Source: Prorocentrum cordatum
Lineage: Eukaryota > Sar > Dinophyceae > Prorocentrales > Prorocentraceae
Direction of reading: 5' to 3'
NCBI GenBank assembly: GCA_963575745.1
Contig: CAUYUJ010014183.1
Coordinates: 535,551 to 599,550 of the forward strand
DNA: 64,000 nt
A program made the translations under genes and the position numbers. Below, one piece after another: positions 30,758 through 40,739 of this stretch (its first letter is position 1; each line of letters opens with the position of its first letter). The notes beneath the pieces were generated by a model. The model saw only the letters and a program-made list of their open reading frames with translations, had not been told where the DNA came from and ran no database searches.

Positions 30758-33416
30758 AGTAGGGCATCCGGGCCTTTACGTCTTTAGTGCTTCAGGGTGA
30801 TATGGCTTTTGGGTGTTTGGATAATTACTAGGGTTTTAGAGTCGTGGGGCTCTGGGCGGTGATGGCGCGAGGTCATCATGGCATCCGTGCGTCTGGGCTC
30901 CAGGGCATTCGGGTCTTAGCGTGGTGGGGCCCAAGCGGCTTAGGGCTTTAGGGATCTAGGGCATTGGGGCCTTCGGGCATTCGGGTCTTAGGGGTATTTG
31001 GGCCTTCGTGTCTTTGGGCCTTAGGTTCTTCAAGTCTTAGGTCCAGGGGTCTTCGGGGGTCGGGGTGATGGGGTGCCAAGGCATGGGGGCATTAGGGTGT
31101 TAGGGTTTAAAGGTCTGAGGGCCAGAAAGTGTTGAGGTGTTCAGGTGCTCGAGCCGCGTGGCGTGATGGTCTGGGGGTTTGAGGGTCTTAGGGTTTTGAC
31201 TATGTAGGATGTTATGGCTCTAAGGCGTTAGAGTGTTCGGGTTTTCGGGCGCTGCTGCTCGAGGGCGCCATGGCTTCGCGGCGTTCGAGGTTACGAATGT
31301 TAGGGCATTCGAATCTTTAAGGTCTTAGGGCCGTCGGGTCTCAGGGTCTCGAGGATCTTGAAGTGATGGGGCCTTAGGGTCCTAGGGTGTTAGGGGTTCA
31401 GATTGTTCGGGCATTGGGGTATTGGGGTGTTCGGGCTTGGGGGCGTTAGGGCATTGGGGCATCGCGGTCTCAGCGTTTAGGCCCTGCGGCCCCAAGGTCC
31501 GGGGGCGCCAGGGCATTCGGGTCCCAGGGCTGCCGGGCCTTCGTGTCTTAGGGCATCATGGCCTTAGGGTCCTAGGGTGTTAAGGCATGGGTGCCTGAGG
31601 GTCTCAGGCGTTGGTGCTATAGGGTCTTATGGCGTTAGGTCTTTATGGCTAAGAGTAGTAGGGCGTTCGGGCTTTAGGTTGTTGTGGCGTTGTGGCATTG
31701 GGGAGTCAAGGCATTAGAGTGTTCGGGCTCGAGGATGTTAGGCTCTTAGGGCGGTGGGCCTTTGCGGCATAATGACTTCAGGGCGTTAGCGTATTACGTC
31801 TCGGCAGAAGGTTCTCAGGTTACGAGGGCACTGGGGCCTCTGGGCTCAAGGGCCTGAGGGCCTTGGGACTTTAGGGTGCAGAAGGAGTTTAGGGTGTTCG
31901 GGCTGCGGGGCTTTCGGGAGTTAGGGTCGTAATGTATTAATGTCTTGGTGTCTTGCAGTCTTAAGACTTTCAAGCTCCAGGGTGCCCGAGTTTTGGGGTC
32001 GCGGACCATCGGGTCTTGCGATCTGGAGGTATTATGGGTCAGGTATTCAGGGTGTGCCTTGTGGCTTCGGGGCGTTAGTGCACTCGTGTCCAAGGGCATT
32101 CGCGTCCTAGGGCAGTCGGGCTTTATGCCGTGCGAATTTTGAAGTGTTAGGGCATCTGGATATCAGGGCGTTCGGGTTTGAAGGCGTTGGGGCCGCGGGG
32201 TGGCATGCCTGTAGGACGTCATGGCTTGCGGGCGTTGGGGCATCGCGGTGTTGGGGCTTTACGGCGTTAGGGCGCTCGGGTCTTACGGTGGCGGGGTCTT
32301 AGGGCCCCAGGATCTGCGGGCGTTGTGGAGTTGTGGCTGCAAGGTGTTCTATGTTTAGGGCGTTCAGTTATTACGGTTTGGGGGTGCTATGGCTTTACGG
32401 CTTCGGAGTGTTAGGGTCTTCGTGTCTTAATATCCGAGCACCTAATGGTCTCGGACCTTCGGGCACCATGGCATTTGGGTGTTCGGGTCTCCAGGCGTTA
32501 GGGTATGTGGGCGTCGGAGATTAGGGTGTTCGCGCATTCGGGCAGTGTGGTGCTAGGGATCTGGAATTTTAGGACGCTAGGGTCTGAAGGTCTTCGCGAG
32601 CGAGGTTATCAGGGTCCGGGGGGGGGGGTCGGGGGCGCGGGATTTTGGGGCGTTGGGGCCTAGGGCCTCAAGGTGCCAGGGGGTTAGGTTCTTTGGGCCC
32701 GAGGGCGGCGGGGTCTCAGGGCGCCGGGGCCCCCGGGCGCTAAGGGTATCCAGCCCTTCGGGCTTGATTGTCGTAAGGGGTTATGGCTTTAGGGCGTTGG
32801 GGCCTTGGGTTTCAGGGCCATGGAGAATTGGTGGCTCAGGGTCTTAGGGCCTCACGGTCTCAGCGCCTTAGGATCTCGAGGTATCAGGTCACTCGTCGGG
32901 CACTCGCTTATTAGGGGCTGTGGGTCGTAGCGCGCGATGACGTTCGGGTGTTAGGGCCTGCGGGCCATGGGGTGTTTGGACAGTTGCGTCTTAGGGTCTA
33001 TGGGCGCGAGGGCCTAAGGTTCTCAGCGCATCATGGTGATAGGGTATTCGGGAGCTGGGGCTTCGGGCGGCGTGCTTTAAGGCATTCGGGCTTTAGGGCG
33101 TTACGGTATTAGGGTCGTACGGCATTACAACATTAGGGTGTTAAGGTGTCATGGCTTCAGGGCGCTGGGGGTGTAACGCATTGGGGCATTGTGGTGTGAT
33201 GCCGTTAGGGCTTTAAGGTGTTAGGTTATTCGCGTCTGAGGGTGTTGAGGCTTTAGGGCATTCAAGCCTTAGGGTGTTAGTGCCTCAGGGCATTGCGCTT
33301 TGTTTACAGTATTGGGGCGTTCGGGTGTCAGAGTGTGAGGGTATCAGGGCGTTGGGGTCCGAGGTTCTTAGGGAGTTGGGTCGTTGCGGCATTACGGTGC
33401 TATGGGTTTTGGGCGT
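30758..33416 (+). repeat. 8-bp-period degenerate satellite, block 2
   Basis: Same unit as block 1 (TTCGGGTC, TTAGGGTG, TTTAGGGC and so on) on the same strand, continuing on the other side of the compound element. A G-run disturbs the period at about 32,618-32,650. Confidence 0.9.
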
Positions 33417-33735
33417 GATGGTTGCGCGGCGCCTTGGTTGTCTGCGTCTTCTTCTTTGGTGTCCGACGGCGCGCGGCGACGCGGTGTAGCCATAGGGGTC
33501 GGCCGGCGGCCAACAGCACTAGGCCGAGCCGGCAGCACGGGCAGGAGCGACGTCGGCCCCGGCCGTGCGCGGGGAAGTTATGTACACGCACGCGCAAAGA
33601 GGAGAAGGAGGAGGCCGAGGAGGGAGTGAGGGTAGCTCAGCCGCCAACATTTCGGCTGTCCCACACGCCGACTGCTTTAAACTCTGGCCCCTGCCAGGAA
33701 AAATAAAGCACTGGCCACAGAAGGAGGCGCAGAAG
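33417..33735. other. ~320-bp insert in the octamer satellite
   Basis: A GC-rich unique segment with no octamer periodicity. It contains GGCCGGCGGCCAACAGC, GGAGAAGGAGGAGGCCGAGG, a TAGCTCAGCCGCC motif and GGAAAAATAAAGCACTGG near its end. Frames of 60-94 aa cross it but show no motif. The satellite resumes with GGGCTTTGGGGTCTTCGGG. Confidence 0.6.
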
Positions 33736-34095
33736 CCGTGAGGCCCCCGGGCTTTGGGGTCTTCGGGCCTTCGGGCCGTAGGGTATTATGGCCTTCGGGT
33801 CTCAGGGTCATTGGCTCGTCGGGTCTTTGGGCATCAGTGTCTTCAGGTCTGAAGGCATCATGGTCTTAGGGCGTTCGGGTCTGCGGGTCTTAGGGTGTCA
33901 AGGCTGTCGGGCCTTGGAGTCTGAAACTGCTTGGGCATTCGGGTATCAAGGTCTTAGGTTGTTATGGCATGAGGACCCTCGGGCCCTTGGGTGCCAGGTA
34001 TGAAAAGCGTTTTGGCTCTAGGGCGGTAGGGTCTTAGGGTGTTGCGGCGTCTGGGTGTTATGGCTGCATGGTGTCAGGGTACCAGGGCGTTTGTG
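33736..34095 (+). repeat. 8-bp-period degenerate satellite, block 3
   Basis: Octamers resume (TCTTCGGG, CCTTCGGG and so on) and fade out at about 34,090. Confidence 0.85.
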
Positions 34096-34849
34096 CAGTG
34101 GAGTTTTTGTGGCAGTTGGGTCTGAAGCGACCCAGCCGACCTACTAGCCAGTCAGCCAACCAGCCAGCCCTCCATGCGATCGAGTAGCCAGCCTGCCGAC
34201 ATCCGAGATTCTGAACCTCACACTTAATCAGCCAGCCAGCAAAGCAAGAAAAGAGGGCACAAGCAACGACCGAACCCATTCCACATCATCGTACGTCAAG
34301 ATAGACATGAGGTGCGCGAGTTGTAACGGAGAGCCCAACTTCTGCCTCATTCTGAGGGTCTTGCCTTGTCGCATTATTATTATACTCCCACATCCTCACT
34401 GGAAGCGCAAGGCAGATGACCCGCACTTCTTCTCCCTCTCGTACACGGTGTATATCACGCCCCCCCCCACGCACCTCTCTTGGTCGCCGTTAACCCACAT
34501 TTGCAAAATGTGAGTCCATTTCCCTCCGCTGGGCATGTAAAGTTGTCGGATTTCGAATGTAGAAGTTTGGATGCACGTGAATATGTTTCGTTTTGGTCAG
34601 CGTTGCTTTTGTCCGTTCCGCGCGGGTGTACATGAAAAACCAGAGCCGCTCCCGAGCCTAGAGTGGTCCTTGCCTCCGCGTCTTAAACTGCGGGCTCGTG
34701 TCGTATCGACCCCGGCGTTGACTCCCGACACCGTGGGGATCGTTCCACCTCGAACCATCCACCGCTTGCGAAACGTAAGATCGTTAACTGGCGGCGCGGC
34801 GCTGACGCTGGCGGCGCTTGGCCGGGGAGGGAGTCAATTTGGCAGGCCC
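34096..34849. other. Unique spacer with a CAGCCAACCAGCCAGCC minisatellite
   Basis: 34,128-34,195 and 34,225-34,245 contain AGCCAGCCAACCAGCC-type short repeats. The rest shows no gene, only short frames such as 34,307-34,513 without recognisable domains. Confidence 0.4.
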
Positions 34850-35145
34850 AGAAGGGGGGGAGAAGGAGGAGGAGGAGGAGGAGGAGGAGGAGGAGGAGGA
34901 GGAGGAGGAGGAGGAGGAGGAGGAGGAGGGGAGGAGGAAGAGGAGGAGGAGGAGGAGGAGGAGAGAAGAAGGGGGAGGAGAAAGAGGATGAGGAGGAGGA
35001 GGACGAGAATGCGGAGAAGGACGAGGAGGAGGAGGTGGAAGAGGAGGAGGAGGTGGAAGAGGAAGAGGAGAATGAGGAGGAGGTGGAAGTGGAGGAGGAA
35101 GAGGAGGAGGAGGAGGAGGAGGAGGAGGAGGAGCCGCCGGCTGCG
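34850..35145 (+). repeat. Long polypurine (GGA)n tract
   Basis: Starts with an uninterrupted purine run of about 135 nt (34,851-34,986) and continues as GGA/GAA/GAT triplets with a few pyrimidines to about 35,135. The Glu- or Arg-rich and Pro/Ser-rich frames here are repeat translations. Confidence 0.95.
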
Positions 35146-35234
35146 CGCTGAACGCTGAACGTTGGCGGCGAGGTCGCCGCCTGTCGACACCACGCGCACC
35201 TACCGCAGCCCCCCTCCTCCGTCCCCCCCCCCCT

Positions 35235-35455
35235 GGAGGAGAGGGAGGGAGGGAGGGAGGAAGGAGGAGGGGAGGGAGGGAGGGAGGGAGGGAGGGAGGA
35301 GGAGGATAAGGAGGAGAAGGAGGAGGGGGAGGAGGAGGAGGAAATGGAGGAGGAAGAGGAGGAGGGGCGAAAAGAGGATGATGATGATGATGAGGATGAG
35401 AAGGAGGAGAAGGAGGAGGAGGAGGAGGAGGAGGAGGAGGAGAAGGGGAAGGAGG
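35235..35455 (+). repeat. (GGGA)n and (GGA)n polypurine tract
   Basis: 35,240-35,303 is a series of GGGAGGGAGGGA runs, then GGA/GAA triplets, a short GATGATGAT island at about 35,378-35,397, and GGA again to about 35,445. Confidence 0.95.
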
Positions 35456-35599
35456 CGCTGCCACCTTCCCGCTGCCCCTGTAGGGCGGTCGGCGCCTCTG
35501 TGCGGTGCGGGCGCCATCTGTATCGTCAGCGGGCAAGGTGGAAAGGGGAGGCCGCCGAGCACAGGAAGCGAACCGACCGGGAGGAGGAAGGGATGTGAG

Positions 35600-35750
35600 G
35601 GGCAACGATAGGGGGGGGAAGCATCGCCCTGGAAGCGGCGACTCATCGCTGATAGATTGGCGTGAGGCCGCTATCAGGCCCCGATCGGCGATCAATGGGC
35701 GGTTGGGGTCGATGCATCCCCTCCATTGCCTATACCCCCCTGCAGTTGCC
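35600..35750 (+). repeat. Dispersed ~150-bp repeat, copy 2
   Basis: TCATCGCTGATAGATTGGCG, CGGCGATCAATGGGCG and GGTCGATGCATCCCC, as at 10,855-10,975. Confidence 0.75.
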
Positions 35751-36480
35751 TCTGAAAATGGGGAGAAGATGGGGGCCCAGATCCCCCCGCGTCGTGAATC
35801 AAATTCAGCGCGGAACACGTTTCGCCATGTTCAACCTCCAGGTGGCCTCACCGGGCCCCAGGACCGCCAACAACTCGACTCGGGCCCCTCCCCCCCTCCC
35901 CCCCTTCCCGCATCCGCGGCCTCCCCTCCATGCCACAAGGTTTTCTTCGCGCTTGAAAAAAATATGGTGAGGGGGCGATTGCGAGGAGGGGGAGGGGGGC
36001 AGTGGTGGGGACCCCCTTCCAGCCCCCCCCCCCCCAGTCCCATCAACCTCACGATTTGGGGCTTTCTGGCGCTTGTCCAAAGCTCATCGGAATTCGGACT
36101 CCCTCCTGCTCCTCCTACTCCTCCTCCACCACTCCTGCTCTTTCTGCTCCTGCTCCTGCTGTCGCCGACCTCCTATTCCTCCCTCCTCCTCTCTCCTTCC
36201 CTCCGCCTGGTGTTTCGGCTCCTCCTGCCTCCGACGCCATCCCCTCCCTCCTCTCTTCTCAACTTCCTCCTCCCCCTCCTCTTCCTCCTCCTCATCCTCC
36301 TACCACTCATCTTCATTATTGTTCGAACCTCTTCGGGCCTTCTCCCCCTCATTCGCTCGCTGTGCCCGCCGGTGCGGGGGAGATGTGACTGGCCAAAACT
36401 CGTCCGCAAGGCGGCTCAACAAAAAGCTTGAGACGCGCGGCCGTGCGGAGGGACGAATAGCGACGACGAATACGAAAACA
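35751..36480. other. Pyrimidine-rich spacer
   Basis: Short dispersed CCCAGATCCCCCCGCGTCGTGAA repeat (about 35,775), C-runs, and CTC/CTG-rich DNA at 36,100-36,310. No supported gene. Confidence 0.4.
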
Positions 36481-36518
<38 letters not shown>

Positions 36519-36970
36519 GGAGGCGGCGGCCTTCCTCCCTGGGGGACGACGGAGGAGGCAAGACGAAGAAGGAAGGGGGAAGAGACGTATGAGGAAGAGC
36601 AAGACGGAACTTGATCTCATGGTGCCGTCACTGTCCAAACGATTTCCTAGTTGGGCACACCTGTGCGTCTCCGTAGACGGCCCAAACCCCTCTGCTGGTT
36701 CCAGGTGGAAGCTTCTGCTCGCCGCCAGCCAGCTCCAATGAGAGCCCCAAGAAAACAATTTCCTCCTCCTCCTCGTTCCTAACCTCCTGCTCCTCCTCCT
36801 GCTCCTCCTCCTCCTCCTCCTCCCCCTCCTGCTCCTCCTTCCTCCTCTTGACGGCCCCCGGGATCCGGACAGGGTAACAGAAGTCTTCCCGAACATTCCC
36901 CGCAGCGGCGGTCGCGCTATAGCGTGACCTCGGCTCCTATAGGAGCCGAGGGCTCCGGGGCCCTCGGCTC
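36481..36970. repeat. (GAC)n, CTC tracts and a cluster of palindromes
   Basis: (GAC)n at about 36,483-36,517, a repeat shared with 63,367-63,420 at about 36,717-36,770, CTC tracts at 36,766-36,850, then GCGCTATAGCG (36,913-36,923), a perfect 24-bp palindrome at 36,928-36,951 (half-site CCTCGGCTCCTA) and an overlapping stem GAGCCGAGGG / CCCTCGGCTC (36,943-36,970). Confidence 0.8.
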
Positions 36971-38390
36971 CGTGGGCTGCCGTGGCTGACAGCAGGCCTG
37001 CGGCAGACGGCCCCGCAGAGGAGGGAAGCGGAGATGGGGTTACAGTGAGGGCAGTGGATAAGGAATCGTTGTATGAGGAATCCAGGTCGGGAAGCCTGTT
37101 CGTGGCCGAGGCTCGTCGTGGGCCAAGAAAGCCCTTTCGTGCCTCACTCACCCTTCATATGGTAGGACGGTGGCTGCACGGCCCAGGCACTCACGAAGGA
37201 CACTCTTCCGACGAATTCGAATATTCGGAGAGGACCTGCGATAATAGCATACACAGCACGGCAGGCGCAATCAACATGCAGGGTCTGGAAGCTGGTGGAA
37301 CTCCAACCGTAGTTTGGCCATGAACGCTACCGCCGCCCTCGTCAGACAAGGCATCCTCCAAGGTCTGAGGCCTCCTGGGCACAGTCCCTAACCAGTGCCC
37401 CCACCGTGCTGCATACGAGCCCCGTCCGCCCCAGTCCTGCGCAGACGCCGCCCTCCCTAACAATCCGCGCTGCCACGACCATCGCTCGCAGAGGTTCGCC
37501 GAGCTCGTTGGTCGCTATAGCCGCAGCATCCCCTCCGCGCTGCTCCGAGGCGGCCGCCTGGTCTGCTGGGGTATCCTACGGGCCTCCTTCGCAACTTCCT
37601 GGGGCCTCGCACGGCCTTCTTTCGGAGCTTCCTGGACCGTCCGTAACGTTTCCTGGGCCTCCTGGGCCATCTCTTGAAGCTTCCTGAGTCCTGATGCGGC
37701 CTGCTCCTCTTCATCATACATCATACTCCTGCTGCTCGTCTCTCTCCCTCTCTCGCCTCCTTTTGACACCTCCTCCTCGCGCCCTTCTTCTCACTTCTCA
37801 CCCTAGACGCCTCGGAGGTAATCGAAAACGCTAGAGCCCGCGTTTGTATCCTCCTCCTCTGTTCCTTTTCCTATTCCCACCTCCTCTCTCCTTCTCCGCC
37901 AATGGTTCCTCCGTCTCCTCCTCCTCCTCCTGCTCTTTTCTCCCCCTACTTACTCACCATACTCCCTCCTGTTTCCTTCTGCTGGAGCTGCTCCTTCGTT
38001 CTCGCCGCCAGCCCGACAGGTAGGCGATCGAATCGCGTTCAAAGCTGCTGCGAGATGTGCGTCGGCAGACCTGTATATCCGCACAGTTCGGCTCGGATAT
38101 CGACTTACAGGATGATATAATGACAAAGAAGGGGGAGGAGCGGGGAGGGCGCAAGGGGAAAGACGCAAACGGGTGAGGCGGAGGGATGGGGGAGGATGAG
38201 GCAGGACAAGGGAGGGGGCTCCTCCTCATCCTCTTGGGGCGAACTTGCTCAAGAAGCTGGGCCAGCTTTCCAGCAACTTGGTTAAGAAACGCTGGCCCAG
38301 TTTTTGGGGGAGGAGGCTTCTTAACTGTACCCTCACGACGTGTGGCTCTCATCGTTCTAGGGCGGGTCTCCTTCTCTAGGACGACGGCAG
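36971..38390. other. Region without a supported gene
   Basis: A short Glu/Gln/Arg-rich minus frame (37,515-37,769, with LQEMAQEAQETLRTVQEAPK) derives from a short tandem repeat of TTCCTGG.CC-type sequence at about 37,585-37,690. Otherwise no motif is recognised on either strand. Confidence 0.4.
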
Positions 38391-38640
38391 GATGATGATA
38401 CATTTGCGATCGAAGCGATTCGGATCGGCGAAACTCGGCGGCCGAGTCGGGCAAAATCGAATCGGCAGAAATCGGCAGACTAGTATGCCTCCAGCGAGAT
38501 ATCGGAACCGAAATCGGAATCCCAAAATGAATCGGAATCGCAATCGGAATCGGAAACCATCGAAACCGAATCGAACCGAATCGGAGGAATCGAAGCGAGC
38601 CCTGCAACGGCCACTCCGGCGAAAGGCCACTCTTACCCTC
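38391..38640 (+). repeat. TCGAATCGG-type dispersed repeat, copy 2
   Basis: GATTCGGATCGGCGAAACTC, GGCAGAAATCGGCAG, GCCTCCA, GAACCGAATCGGAGGAATCG and GAGCCCTGC follow the order of 9,770-9,960. Confidence 0.75.
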
Positions 38641-39024
38641 ACGAGATAGGCAAGCGCGGAAAAAAAAGACTTTCCCTCCGAGGGGGGGGACTGGCCCGCC
38701 GACCCCGAAATGCATCGGCACATGGGCTCTCCTCGGGGTGGTGGCGCTCGCGGTGGGGGGGCCGTGGCCCCGAGGAACCGTTCACCACATGGGCGATTTC
38801 GGAAACCCTGAACCCAAAAACGTTATCATCTCTTGGGGGAGCATTCGCTTGCGCCACCTCCCGCCGGCCTTCCACTGGCGTCCGCCGGCGGAGGCGGCCT
38901 CGTTTTACTGCGCCGACCTTCCGCCGCGGGAGAGATGACAATTCCTTCGATCCCCGCAAGCAAGGCCCTTTTGGACTGCCCCACATGGGCAGTCCAACTG
39001 AGAAGTCCCTCCTCAGGATCAGCC
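38641..39024. other. Spacer
   Basis: No gene or repeat recognised. Includes a GGGGGGGG run at about 38,683. Confidence 0.35.
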
Positions 39025-39230
39025 AGCACCGAATCGGGAAATCGGAGCGGCTCGGGGCGTGCATAAAATCGCACATCGGCACGGAATCGGAATCGAATTG
39101 GATCAACTGCAACAAGATGCACGTCAGCGCCGTGCAACCATCGAGCCGCATCGGGTCGTCGGAATATCGGTCGGGCGGGTGGAAAGCAAGACCGAATCGG
39201 ACCGACAAGATCGAAATAAACCCTGTTGTC
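39025..39230 (+). repeat. Dispersed repeat (CGAATCGGGAA… family), copy 2
   Basis: CGAATCGGGAAATCGGAGCG, CATCGGCACGGAATCGG, GGATCAACTGC, AAGATGCACGTCAGCG and GTCGTCGGAATA match the order at 18,228-18,355. Confidence 0.65.
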
Positions 39231-39420
39231 CCATCCTTCTGCTGGAGTTCGCAAGCTTCCTGGCTGCATCGGGGTGGCCCCTCCCAACCGCGTGGCCCTC
39301 GTGGGCGGTGGACATGTAAGGTGGCGATCAAAAAACACTTCTCGTCAGAGGCGACCTGGGGCACGGAATGCCGTGTAGCAGCGATCCAGCACAAACTTTG
39401 TTCGTCGGCGGCGAGGCAGA

Positions 39421-40654
39421 ATGGCTGCACCAGCGGAAGAGCTAAACGCGGACACCGAGAAGCGAGTTGTCCAGCTTGCAGGAGGAGGTGGAAGAGGAGG
39501 AGGAGCACAATGGCTAAACACTTGCCACGACGACCACGACATGAAGTACAACTGGGCAGTAGGACTACGCGACACAGCACTCCTACTACAATTCATTTGC
39601 AACCAACAAGACTCAAGGCCACAACCTCCCAGCAAACGCGACGACAGTGACAGCTCCAACGACAGGGACAACATCACTAGCACAGCACAAAATGGCCCAA
39701 CAAATACCAAACCACCGACACCAGCAGGTCAGCCCTTTCTCAAACCACTTGCACCAACCCTACCACCATCTTGGTCTGCTGACAACAAACAGACCAATCC
39801 AACAAACACAACAAGCAACCCAGCAACGGAACACCAGACGACACAGCAGCCACTGCAACCTAAAGTGTCCACACCACCTGCAACAACGCAGCAAAACAGC
39901 ACTCCACACTCGCAACAAACATATAACACGATACCACACATACCCATGCCAACGATACGCAATGCCATGACGACCACTGAAAAAAACGACCGCACCACAC
40001 CAGCGACCGTACAAACCACCACTTGCGAACCTAACCCAACAGCCGCCGAACACGCCTAACACTAGCAACACTACAGCAACGGCACCCACACCTGCACCAA
40101 CATTCACCGCAATGATCAAATGGCCACCGTCGTACATATACATACCGCCACATCCTCCACCACCAGCATTCATGACACCGATCATAGACCCACCCGAGGA
40201 ATACACTGGCACACAATAGCGGATACAAACCATCCCGTGGAAACAACTAACACCGCAGACACTAGCGACACGGCACACTTCCTTCCCAACACAAGCCGCA
40301 CAGGCAATTGCAGCACATGGAAAGGCAGCTCGACGCGGGGAACAACCTACACACAGATTCGATCGACGTGTCAGATTCATCAACAAGACTGGTGAGCCAA
40401 CATTCCAGAACTACATCGACTGACTGCGCGGACACCAAGCCCGCTACGAGACATACCTCAACAGCCTCAACGAACACACAATGGGAGCACTATTTAGGGA
40501 GCCACCGCCCGAGCACATGGTATCGATACACAAGGCGGCTCCCAAGTCCCAGCCGACAAACACTACGACGAACCAACCGAACCAAACACAACAACCGATC
40601 CACTTCACATGGTACACGGCAGACTACCGCAACTTCCACATCACATACTCCTAG
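39421..40654 (+). pseudogene. A+C-rich broken reading frame, unknown protein
   Basis: The first part (39,421-40,059) is an open frame of 212 codons starting MAAPAEELNADTEKRVVQLA, with a Gly-rich stretch, KYNWAVGLRDTALLLQFICN, then a long Thr/Gln/Pro/Asn-rich linker. At about 40,060-40,110 the sense moves to another frame that reads FMTPIIDPPEEYTGTQ, stop, AAQAIAAHGKAARRGEQ and VRFINKTGEPTFQNYID, stop, LRGHQARYETYLNSLNEHTM, and ends HFTWYTADYRNFHITYS at 40,654. The two stops (TAG at about 40,217, TGA at about 40,421) and the frame change suggest a pseudogene. The coding strand is strikingly poor in G, unlike its neighbours. It could be a retroelement gag/ORF1 or an acquired gene. I do not recognise the family. 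Confidence 0.35.
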
Positions 40655-40739
40655 TGGGTCAAGCACCGCATACGGACCCATACTGAACGGCAGCACAGCC
40701 ATTTAGCAAGCAGTCTGTATACCATTGCCACTGACCTGC

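Noticed and set aside
33700-33712. AATAAA as a polyadenylation signal in the satellite insert
   Set aside because: No reading frame ends upstream of it and this hexamer is not an established dinoflagellate signal.
34784-35818. 344-aa Pro/Ser-rich minus frame
   Set aside because: It is read from the polypurine tract, where the complement encodes Pro, Ser and Leu by composition.
37515-37769. Coiled-coil or LEA-like protein on the minus strand
   Set aside because: The heptad look comes from a short tandem repeat of TTCCTGG-type DNA and the frame is only 84 codons.
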